A stretch of DNA of 64,000 bases from Selaginella tamariscina (taxonomy: Eukaryota; Streptophyta; Lycopodiopsida; Selaginellales; Selaginellaceae): positions 1-64,000 of the forward strand of contig PUQB01000535.1 of the NCBI GenBank assembly GCA_003024785.1, in the 5' to 3' direction. A model generated the notes under the pieces. That model was not told the origin of the DNA. It searched no databases and was given only the letters and a program-made list of their open reading frames with translations. Both the position numbers and the translations under genes were made by a program. Positions 21,189 to 31,784 of the stretch are shown here, piece after piece. Within the stretch, counting starts at the first letter, position 1. Each line of letters opens with the position of its first letter.

Positions 21189-24100
21189 TTAAAATAACAA
21201 ATATAAAACCGAAGCTATTTGAAAACAAACCAAACACACTAAATAGATGGTGGAGGATGGAGGTTCCTTGGTATCACGGGGTGCAAGTGTACGACATTGC
21301 AAATGCTTGACAACTCGAGGATCAGCTCCCAGTACACGCTTGTAAACAAAATACATATGTTTGCAAGGCACCCACTGACGACCATTGCAGAACTCCGAGC
21401 ATGAACAAGATGGTGCGTTGCAAATGACAACCCAAGCAGATGTATGGTCGTTGTCACATACTCTGAAGCGAATGCATGTTGGAGGATCAACCACGTCAAC
21501 TTCTGCGACATATGCTCCCAACGTCAAACATGCTTCAAAACTTACATGTTGTTTCTTAGACATCCCTAAAGGTGTTCTTGTTGCACGACCACTTGCAAGA
21601 ACAGGAGGTCCACAAAATTGTGCTGGGGGTGTTGAAAATCCAGCGACTCCAACAGGAACTAAAGGAACATGAGGTGTTGAAAAACCTGGCACTCCTGCAT
21701 GAGCTGAAGGAAGCCTAGCTAGCATAAAACCTAATCTTGCCAGATCATTGATCTCCACTGCTATCAGCTTTGTGCCCACTTGAACTTTCCAAACCGAGGT
21801 AGAAGCTGGCGGAGAAACAATAGTTGGTCTTGGATGTCTGCTGCAAAGCATGTTTGTTGGACAAAAATACATCATTTGTGAGCGAAAGCATTCTTCACCA
21901 GTTTCTTTGTCATTGTATCTGATCCTTCCAAAAAAATAAGGAGCAGCCACTCGATTACCACTAGGACTGATCTTTTTGTCACAAGCACTCCACTGACCTC
22001 CTGAAGAGGGAAAGCCTGCCAGACATTTCACAGAACTTCTTTCACCACATCTTCTAATCGCCCATTGTCCAGGTGTAACATTTTGTTCTTCAACCAGAAC
22101 ATATTCTTCATGTTCTTCTGTAACAGGAAAATCCAACCGTCGCTTCCGTCTACAATGTGTTGGAATAACCTGTTCACTATAGAAAATGTCCGGTCGGTGG
22201 ATCGTTCAGCCTCTGACCCCATATTTCTTTGCACAGTGCGATGTTCAACATTCGTGGCAGCCACAAAAGCAGTATCCTGCATGCTTGATGGAGCAACATC
22301 TTCAACTAAGTCGATGATAACCTTTGCTGTAGGTGTTGTTGAGTTAGCATTTGACATTCTTCTCTCGAACCTTGCTGAGAGCTCCTCTGAAGTCGGCCCG
22401 GAACCACTATACCTTCCATCTCTAAAAGCCTTCACAAGAGCACATTGTCGCACTGATTCAGTCAGGTCGTGGATTGTAGCTTGGTACAATGAAATGTATT
22501 TTGAATCTCTAGCCCTCCTCCATCTTCCGTGAACAGACTCCGACTGGTTTGTCATGGGCACAACCCTTGCAGCATTCTCCGGCATGCTTTCAAGAACAAC
22601 ATTTGAAATATGATTCTTCTGTCTTTCCCACCATGAAAACCACGTCCGCATAACTCCAACATCCTTCACATTTTCATTCCAAAAGCGGAAAAGATTATTT
22701 TCAATTTCTTCACGATCAGTTGTTGATGTGGCTGTTGGCCATGATCTCAAAAGTTAAAGATGTTGTTGTTGATGTTCAAGAGGGACCCACTTCCTTGTCA
22801 CACGTTGTATAGCTTGTTCATAATGAAAGATACAGCTCCGTTCACGTCCAGGAATTTCTTGGCCATTAAAGAACACATTCCTAATTGCTTGCCAGATCGC
22901 TCTTGCTTCATCGGACATAAACCCAGCGAACTGCACATTGTAGATTCCCTTCTCGGAACAGACATCCAACATAGCATGAAAAAACTTCTCCACAGCTCCA
23001 GTCGTTTGTCTCTTCATGTCACCATAAGCAATGGTGGATAATCGACGCACACTATAAAATAATCAAAGAGTTAAGCAAACCACAAAAAGATAACTTCTTA
23101 CTTTGGGTCGTAAACATGCAATGCTAGAGTGATCCACTTATCAACAACACGGTGTGTGTGATCAAGTAGAACCCAACTCTTCTGCAAAGGGCCAAGAGGA
23201 GGTTGGCACATCCTTACATAATCAATTCCAGAACCTGGCCCTGAAACCGTCATTTTAAAAACTAATGCCTGGTCGTCTGAACCACGGAAATTCATCCCAG
23301 GATAGTGAATCACGTGGATGAATGGGATAGACAACCTTCGTTTCAACTCTAATAATCCATCAATATTCTCTGGCATTTCAGCAGCAGTTCTCTTTGCGGA
23401 CGCTACCCATTGATGAACTCTGCATCAAAGGTATTATCAAAGAATGTTCAACACAAAGTAAAACTCTAATTGTACCTTCGATTATTTGATAATGGCTGCA
23501 AATGATCCATGAGCTTATCCCAACTTCCAGGCTCAGAATTATCTAATAGAAAACCAAAGATAGCATCTTTACATGCTGCCATTTCAATGACTCTTGGACT
23601 AGCTCTGGGAGTTCTTTCTGTTGCATTCTGGACCGCCATATGCATTTCTTCTTTGTTCGATGCAGAAACACCATCACCCACTGGATGTGAATGTTTTCCC
23701 TGGTGGATAAACAATCTAGTCTTGGTTATGTCGTCTGGGAAAATGCAGAACGCCACAGCATGACAAACTTCAAGGCACAATGGATTTTTTTTACAGAAAA
23801 AACATGTCAATCCTTTTGCCAATTTGTCGATTGAAGGTGGGGAAATAATACATCCTTTCCATTTAGTGTAGTTTGGAAATCCTGCCTTAGAAGCAGGGCA
23901 GTCCGGGTTGATACAGCAAAGGCTCCCAACACATTTGCTCCTGGACACCCTCGCTTGAAAATTCCAGTTGCTGGTCGTTCCTGCTGTCCAGGTATGTCCA
24001 TCCTCTTTCCGATTCATTCCTTTGTATTTGTATTCGGAAGGAGGGAGCTCAAAAATGACATCCCCATCATACGCAACAGGCAATTCTTGAATGAATGATC

Positions 24101-24373
24101 GTGGAACCCTCGATAAGAATTCTTCCTTTTTTGCAGGTATTAGAAGTGAAAAGGTCCTTCAACGTTGAGTATTCAGAGTCAGAAGAAACGACAAGCTTAA
24201 ACAATGGTCCTTCATCCAGTAACAAAACATATCCTGGATTATCCTTCCCTCCAGCATCTTGGTCCTCGTTTATTTCGATCTTTAAAGCAGATTGTCCATG
24301 AAGAAGTTTAAAAAGACGAACACTTTGCCAATCAAAAATGCCAAAGAACGTTCTGATTTGATTAGTAAGAATA
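21189..24373 (-). pseudogene. MULE-type transposase gene with SWIM zinc finger, probably inactive
   Basis: Minus-strand exons separated by short GT-AG introns (23475-23420 and 23101-23052) carry a Mutator-like transposase. The order is: an N-terminal region with GCM/FAR1-like Cys/His pattern (SKCVGSLCCINPDCPASK ... HQGKHSHPV, about 23950-23690); a first catalytic aspartate candidate in SWVLLDHTHRV; FMSDEARAIWQAI and CIFHYEQAIQRV (about 22900-22790); a candidate catalytic glutamate in NQSESVHGRWRRA (about 22540); and a SWIM finger, CSCSEFCNGRQWVPCKHMYF (about 21410-21350). An in-frame TAA at 22751-22753 and a frame change near 22136-22300 break it. Its 5' end runs straight into the terminal repeat of the large transposon at 24374, so that insertion probably removed its promoter or first exon. 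Confidence 0.65.
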
Positions 24374-24399
24374 TGCATGTTGTAACTAAAATGGGCATG
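24374..24399 (+). repeat. Left terminal inverted repeat, copy 1
   Basis: 26 bp, pairing with 41275-41300 at 24 of 26 positions. The same end occurs at 47242, 57194 and 57764. Confidence 0.85.
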
Positions 24400-24884
24400 G
24401 CTATAGTCCCATTTCCTAATAATTAGCAATTTTAGCTATTTAATTAACATTTTCTAATATTAAAGGAATATTCTTTAGAATATATGTTTGAAAATAGAAT
24501 ATTCTATTTTGTATTCTACCCTTTAATAAATTATAGCATTCATTGAACAAAAATTAATAATATTATAAAAGTAGAAGGTATTAAATTATATAATATATTG
24601 CCTAATATAACAATTAAGGAAGAGCATAAGAGGTACATTATATAAATATTGATGTTGTTATTAAAATATTAATATTTAAATATAACATTATTAATTAAAA
24701 ATTTGTAGTAGTAATAATATATATATAAAATCCTATAATAATATAGTCAATCTTCCATATCATTTTTTAAATTTATATAATTAAGTAAACAATTTGGTAC
24801 TATTATTAAAGAGTTTATAATAATTATGAATATTAAATATATGATATTTTATAATTTTGTAATTGCTTTAAGCTTCAGAAAACA
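24400..24884. other. AT-rich left subterminal region of the transposon
   Basis: Noncoding and conserved in the copies at 47.2, 57.2 and 57.8 kb. It contains repeated GAATATTC motifs near the terminus (about 24467-24510), which also occur near the right end, so they may be subterminal binding sites. Confidence 0.6.
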
Positions 24885-27800
24885 TACATTCCCTTGCAGT
24901 TTTGTTAATCATGACTTTATCAACGCTTCTTGACATCCACCTATATCGAATGGATTTAACATTTATAAAACATGCTGGGTCTTTTTAATTGGGAGACCAT
25001 GTTTTCTCTAGGCATCCATTATATCTTTCGCTCTCCTTCTCGTGTCGCCTTTTTTGTGGTTTGAACCATGCAACCTTAACAATACTATTTTTTGTGATTA
25101 CTTCAGGTGTGTCGATAATTTGACCCATCCAAATAGGCTGATTATATGACGCATCTGGAGTAATGAGAACCATCATTAGTTTTTGAAGATCCTGGCAGCA
25201 ATCAAAGTATGCTTTAGGTTTTTGGTTCCTTTGTCCAACAAAGTGTGGGGTTTGCACTTCCACATCACTACTGGCTTCTATGTCGTCTGTGCTCAGTGAT
25301 GTCATTTTAATCTCCTCTCGCCACCTTGTTTTAGGCCAAAAAGGGTGTTGCAATTCTGTACTTGTGACAGTAGGCCCTTCCAACTCTCGAACAACAGTCT
25401 CCCAATAGTCGACCACATGCTTATATAGTTCTGAGTAACCAGTTGCCTTATCAGAATTCTTTGGCATCGATTTTTGAATCCATGCCACATATTTTTTGAT
25501 GCCATCAATAATAACCTCTTGTTCCTTGAGCTGGGCACTCAATGGAATAGGGTCTGGTTGTCCTTCTGGGAGAAGTGGCTTTCCATTCTCTCCACTTTTG
25601 AAGAGCATTAACCCCTCTTTCGGTAACCACTCCTGCTCTGATGGCCGTAACTTGTACTGCATAATAGGTATACCATCTCGTATGGAGAAAAAGAATTGTA
25701 GTGGCACAAGGTGACCAATTAAAGAATCACTCCCCTCTTTTATATACTCCTTGAGAAATTTTTTGAAGTCTGGCACCTCAGTCACAAGCAAAGCACAACT
25801 TTTTTTGGAGATGCAATTTTCAAAAAGATTCATCATATGCGGTAAGGTAAGTGCACTTGTCCTTTTTGTAGAGTTGGAGACCTTGCTGAAGAACGCATCA
25901 ATATCTTCATGAGTGTGACCAACCATAAGAAAACTGAGCGTGATTGTTTCAAACACACCTTTGGCAACAAGCATTGACAAGTATGCTAGCACATATCTAG
26001 AAAATAAAAGTAAGTATGAACTTGAGAAACCCTTAAGTAAAATGATTTACCTATTTTTGTTCTCGCCTGCACAATTATCCATCTATAAAAGCAAATGACG
26101 AGGAAGCTTATTTGATGTTGAGGACACATGTACACTATTTGAGCTAGATCCCTCCACTAAACCTGAACTCTCAACAGGGCCATCTGTTTTTTGTGCAGGT
26201 TGCTGACAATGCCTCTCATATTCCCAAGTAGCCTCAAGTGCAGACGTGTTCATGAGAGCATTATGTAAAGGTTAAAGGTGTTGTTTCTTCACTTTGAGAT
26301 CACCGATAGGACTTGTCTGTGAGTGGGCTTCAAGGTTTCTGAAACACATGGCCAACGACCCAATAGTGAAATTGGAGTCGCTAGACCAATGTGGAAGTGA
26401 AAAGTGTCCATATGATTCACAACCGTGTCCATGTGTTAGCACACCTGTCAATGAAATCGGAAGTTTCATGACATTTCCAAGGCACTTTCAAATTGGTGTT
26501 GCAACGAGCTTTGAAATGCTGGTCTTTGAATGATCCATCTTGTCATGGATCAAGCACAGGTACTCTGATGGGCGTGACACAGAAAGCATGCGGTGTGCAT
26601 AATACTGAGACCGGCAAGTTTGTTGCGTAATCATGTGGGCCTCCATCTTCTTTTGAATGGCAGTGATCTCCACCAAGGTTTTTGCACAAGCCTCTGCAGC
26701 CTTCAATGATGTACAAGTGTCACACTTGGAAAAGCTAGAGTGTTTTGCAATCTCCACATCCTTAAAATGAGTATTCCATATGTTGTTGAAGGTACCAGTG
26801 CAGATTGCTTGCAGCCCCATCAAGCTGAGGCACTTGTTCACATGTTCACACAGCTTCAATTGAGTGTAGATCGAAGGCAAAACCTTGAGATTTTCCCTGA
26901 CCCCTGCATTTGTGGTTCGGCATTTGTGAGGCATCCTGTCTGCATTTGCTTCCACAAAAGCCTTGAGTATCTCTATGGCTGCCATAATGTGAGAGCGGGT
27001 TTTGACCAAGCCAGTGTTCCCATGTACTGAGGTTTGCGCTCCATCTAACCACTCATCCCTCCGACGGTAGAACGTGGTCTTTGGGATCCCATATATACTG
27101 TACCAAGCTTTGAAGCAGATGGCCACCTTATTAAATACCATGGATGTACTCTGATAACCTGTGTCCGAAGCCATTCCATCAATACACCCAGTTAGTGCAG
27201 CATATACAAACTCATGCCTTTGCTTTTGGGTGAGCGTACGAAAGACATGTCTACATTGAGTAATTTCATTCCGGTCTGCCATCTGACAACACTTCTTCTT
27301 GCAGCAGTCAATCATGGAAATGCTCGTAACACTTTCGGAAGATGTAGGATTCATCTTCATCCTCTTGCTGAAACATGTAGGGGAAGATCTGCAACCCATG
27401 AATCGCCTTTTTCTTTTAATAGGACCAATGCAAGGAACCTCTTCAAATATGAGTTGTTCTGGGTTGTTATTATTGAAATCCAACCCAGAATATGTTGAAC
27501 CATCTTGCCGTCTTAATTCAGATGTTCGCCACCTCACGAGGGATCCAGGATGCAAAGTGCCATTAGGTGAAACCTCTGTCACAACTACACCCACGAAGTC
27601 GGACCCTAGTTTCTTTTCTGACACTGCTTCCATTGGATTTATAGCTGTGATGATGCCTCTCCCAACCTCAATCTCATGAAGAAAGAGAATCACCTCATCC
27701 ATCACAGCAGGCAAGCCATCATCTGGAAAACTCGTGCTACTGTTTGTTTGTGACTCTGTATATTCTGTGTCAGCCTTGACTTCATCCAAATTCCACAATA

Positions 27801-28001
27801 CAGGAGAACCCTCCTCAAATTCCATTCCAGGAACCTCAACATGCTTGAAAATGTGTTCACCCATATGTACACACAAGATCCTTGGGCAATATTGTGACAT
27901 GATGCATTATCATCTCGAACTTCCACAGTTCCAGTGCCAACTATCTCGTTGTTCCGAAGAAGACATACTTTATCTCCAGTATTATACATATTGTCCTGCA
28001 C
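24885..28001 (-). pseudogene. DUF7869-like putative transposase, copy 1 (most complete)
   Basis: Read leftward: an N-terminal part (about 28001-27700, with a frame change near 27900), a long open segment 27900-26488 with a cysteine cluster (CCKKKCCQMADRNEITQCRH) and a zinc-binding FSKCDTCTSLKAAEACAK, then LIHDKMDHSKTSI. Downstream frames carry LTHGHGCESYGHFSLPHW, MDNCAGENKNR and VGHTHEDIDAFFSK. The D..D / DN.x.ENKN / HTHEDID trio is the hallmark of DUF7869 proteins, thought to be RNase-H-fold transposase relatives. An intron (26050-25997) is placed between ENKNR and YVLAYL. A frameshift near 26488, a TAG just before MDNC and a C-to-T stop at about 24985 (still a glutamine codon in the copy at 58.3 kb) disrupt it. 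Frameshifts in homopolymers could be assembly errors. Confidence 0.65.
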
Positions 28002-28140
28002 ATAAAAAATTGTGTTATTTATGATATCTGTTTATGCAATATTTGTAAGAAATTATAACTGCAGTTGCTTAATAATATGCATGTGCAATAATACATAATT
28101 ATATAAAAATAATATCTCATGCTTTATTAATATAACTGAT

Positions 28141-28945
28141 GGGCGGGATTAATCCCGCCGCAGACTCTACCCCTTCAGAGTGAGTCGGCGAGATTAATCC
28201 CGCCGCCGACTCTACCCCATCGGAGAGAGTCGGCGGGATTAATCCCGCCGCCGACTCTACCCCGTCGGAGAGAGGCGGCGGGATTAATCCTGCCACGGGC
28301 TCCCTCAGACGAGGAAGTACCGGCGGGATTAATCCCGCCGCAGACTCCCTCCGACGAGGAAGTAGCGGCGGGATTAATCCCGCCGCGGGCTCCCTCCGAC
28401 TAGGAAGTAGCGGCGGGATTAATCCCGCCGCCGGATCTTCCTTGTCTGTGAGAGTCGGCGGGATTAATCCCACCGCAAATTCCTCCGACGAGGAAGAGGG
28501 GGCGAGATTAATCCCGCCCACAACACTGACGACGGAGAATAGGCGGCGGGATTAATCCTGCCCACAACTCTGACGACGGGGAATAAGCGGCGGGATTAAT
28601 CCCGCCCACAACTCTCTTCGAAACTATGATTTCAAAGAGATTAGGGATGAATTCTGCCCACAAATATTTAAAACAGGGAAGTAGTGGCGAGATTAATCCC
28701 GCCACCCCTTCTCTGCCTCCTAAAATGGTTGGCGAGATTAATCCCGCTGACAACTCTTTCTAATAAATTCAAGTAAATCATTATCAGTTGAGAGAGTTAT
28801 CGGCGGGATTAATCTCGCCACTCTTTTTAAGAAGCGGAGAAGCATTGCCCGAACTAATTCTGCCATAGCTATGAAAGAGATGGTGGCGGGATTAATCCCA
28901 CCACCTCTTCAAAGAGCGAAAAAAATGGCCGGATTAATCTCGCCG
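28141..28945. repeat. Palindrome array 1a (GGCGGGATTAATCCCGCC)
   Basis: About 16-17 units of an 18-bp perfect palindrome. The ATTAAT centres fall at 28148, 28193, 28238, 28283, 28328, 28373, 28418 and 28463, an exact 45-bp period, then at 44 bp (28507, 28551, 28595) and irregularly to about 28933. Spacers are themselves related (GACTCTACCCCNTCGGAGAG, GACTCCCTCCGACGAGGAAG). The array is GC-rich in AT-rich surroundings and lies directly upstream of the leftward gene. Confidence 0.95.
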
Positions 28946-30829
28946 CCCTGGCTAACCGAGAATACTAAGTTAAAAGTATATTTAAACGGGATAAATCCCT
29001 AACAGAATATATTGTAATTCTAATGCATTCCTAAATCCCTAAATTCTAAAATTTAAGAGAGAATGTAAGAGAGTGAATCTTTATAAATATATCTAAATTT
29101 GTTTATAATACTTACTTGTAAACAGCACTGAAGGCGCTGTGCTTTCCTATAAACAATAGCGTACCCAATTTAATGTCGCTCCTGAGCTGATCACTAAGAA
29201 GAAAAAAGAAAATCTGAAGAGTGAAAATGAAGAAACCCTTGCCGGAGAAAGAACCAGATCTGAATTTGAGTGGGAAATTAAATGTATTTTCAAATTTACA
29301 TGTCAGACTGATAATACTTATGTCAGAAATTCGAAATTTTTGAAATAACAGAAAAGAAAATTTAAGATGAGTTGAAACAAATAACCGACAGTCTGACATA
29401 TATACTCTTCAATTCCAATGAGTGTTTTAAAATTGTATTTAATGTCATTCAAGTGCTTCAAGCTGTTTAATATTACGAAATTTTTGTAATTATTCTACAT
29501 TCTTAATATTCAAGTATATATTATTAAGTTTATATATATATATATATACATTAATACAATAAATAAATTGATATATTATTATGTATCATTTAAAATATAT
29601 TCATAGTCTGTTTATTATTATTATTTTCTTAATTACTCGAGTAATTAATTTACATTTCCTACTATTAATGGGATATTCTTTATTATTTTCTTAATATTCA
29701 AAGAATATTCCAATATTAAACCTAATTATCATAATTAAATTAGTCTTATTATTAATTATCTCAGTAATTATTCGTATATATTAATGGGATTTTCTCAATT
29801 AATTTGTTATTATTTCAAGAATATTCTAGTGTTAAACCTTATTATCAATATTAAATTAATATATATTATTAAAACTATATATGGCTATATATTAGATAAA
29901 ATCATATTATTATGTATAATTTAAAATATATTCATAGTGTGTATATTAATATTATTTTCTTAATTATTCGATGTTTGTTTTGCACATATTATATATAAAC
30001 ACAATCATAAATTTATATATACATGTGCACACGCATTTTAGAAGCACTTACAGAGACACATATGCACACACATGCACATTGCCCTAAACCAAACTTGAGA
30101 AATTATATGTTGCTTCTTTATTGAAAAACATCATGTTCAACGCATGTATGATCTATATGTACTCAGTGTGTGTATGTAACACATTGAATTTACACATGTA
30201 ATATATATGTATGTCTGTGTGTATACACGTGTGTATGTATATATGTGTACTAATATAATATATGCAATGTGTACGATTTTCATTTGTTAACACTATATCT
30301 CTTCTCTCATACATACACAGTGTCACCATGCATAATCCCTTCTCTCGTACATACACACCATGCATGATCATGATCCATAATATGTAGCCTGTCTCTTCTC
30401 TCATATATACACACCATGCATGATCCATAATATGTACTGATGTTACAATATTATGTAATATGTATAATGTATATCTGTGTATAACACTCACTCCTCTCAT
30501 ACATAAACACCATGCATGATCCATCCTAACCCTAAACCCTAAACCCTAAACCCTACATTGAATTTACACATGTAATATGTATGTATGTCTGTGTGTATAC
30601 ACGTGTGTATGTATATGTGTGTACTAATATATCCAATGTGTATGAATTTAATTTGTTAACACTCTCACTCTTCTCTCATACATACACACCATGCATGATC
30701 CATAATATGTATTGTCACTCTTCTCTCATACATACACACCATACATGATCCTATACTCTGTCTCTCTAATATTAATATATACTAATATGTATGTATGTCT
30801 ATGTGTACAAGCCGCGTACGCATGCCCTG
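28946..30829. other. Central noncoding region of copy 1
   Basis: 28946-29190 is shared with the copy at 50.8-51.07 kb. The following 1.6 kb is absent there and holds AT-rich DNA plus repeated 'catacatacacaccatgcatg' units, including a duplicated block (about 30183-30420 and 30556-30720). No gene recognised. Confidence 0.6.
30526..30555 (-). repeat. Interstitial plant-type telomere repeat
   Basis: About four units of CCCTAAA, the Arabidopsis-type telomere repeat, within the copy-1-specific central segment. Confidence 0.75.
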
Positions 30830-30834
30830 CGCGG

Positions 30835-31450
30835 AATCGGGCGGGATTTATCCCGCCGCCATTGGCCTGCCTGAAGGGCCTAGGCGGCGGGATTAATCCC
30901 CGCCCTGCGCGGAATCCGGCGGGATTAATCCCGCCGCCTAGGGCCTAAGTGAAGGCCGGGCATGCATATGCGCGGGATTAATCCCGCCGATTTCGAGCAG
31001 GGAATTGGCGTCCGGCGGGATTAATCCCGCCGCATAGGGACCGAGTGAAGGCCCTGGGCGGCGGGATTAATCCCGCCGAGCCTTCAATGCCTGTTGGAGG
31101 AATGAATCCCGCCACCCTTCCTTTTTTCTCCATTGGTGAGTCGGACCAATCCCAAACGTTTCTGTCTGAGACGTAGAAGGTTTACAACATACCAATGGAG
31201 AGAACTGGGAAGGGTGGGGAAATTCATTTAACCATCCCTTACATGGTGGGCGAGATTAATCCCGCCTCCTTTCTGGAGTCACTGAAGGGTGTGCCAAATA
31301 AATCCTGCCCAGTTCTCTCTGAGACCGAGAAGGGTGGCAAGATTAATTCCGCACTCCCGTTCAAGGCCTCCAGAAAGGTGGCGAGATTAATCCCGCCCAC
31401 TCTTTCAGGAGGCATTGAAGGGGTGGCGAGATTAATCCCGCCGCACCTTC
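30835..31450. repeat. Palindrome array 1b
   Basis: Eleven palindrome units, some altered (GGCGAGATTAATCCCGCC), upstream of the rightward gene. Spacers carry CATGCCCTGCGCGGAAT and its reverse complement, so larger inverted units exist around the core palindrome. Confidence 0.9.
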
Positions 31451-31556
31451 CATGTGAATATATATGTGTATTAGTATATATAAGTTGCATATCTCATTTT
31501 ATTTACTTTTATCATCTTATCATAATATTTCGAGTAAAAGCTAGGAATCTATGTAA

Positions 31557-31643
31557 AACTGTCCAGAGCTCACATTTGTGGTGGTTCTAAAACGAAATGT
31601 TATCTTTCTTTTGCACTAGCACAAATGTGAGCTTTGGACAGTT
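31557..31643. promoter_or_regulatory. Conserved hairpin upstream of the rightward gene, copy 1
   Basis: A 24-bp stem (AACTGTCCAGAGCTCACATT... at 31557 and its near-complement ending ...GCTTTGGACAGTT at 31643) encloses a 39-bp loop. It recurs at 52058-52143 and 61146-61233 at the same distance (about 140-150 bp) from the first ATG. It may be an untranslated-region structure or a binding site. Confidence 0.7.
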
Positions 31644-31784
31644 AATTCCGTCTACTTCTCTTGTGTATTATTTTTGTATATTCGGGTTTATACAAGTGTG
31701 TGTGCGTTTTTATATGATTTGTATTCATAGTGTATTATTTTGCAGAAGGACGATTTGATCAAACAAGGAGATCGAGTCATTAGT

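Noticed and set aside
28141-28945. CRISPR array
   Set aside because: Regular 45-bp spacing, but the repeat is a perfect palindrome, spacers are related to each other and the genome is eukaryotic.
30153-30524. 123-aa minus-strand open frame rich in His/Tyr
   Set aside because: Produced by the catacatacacacc minisatellite.
31239-31490. GGINLAT / GLIPP repeat peptides from the other arrays
   Set aside because: Translations of the palindrome in both strands; frames break between copies, so no protein is supported there.
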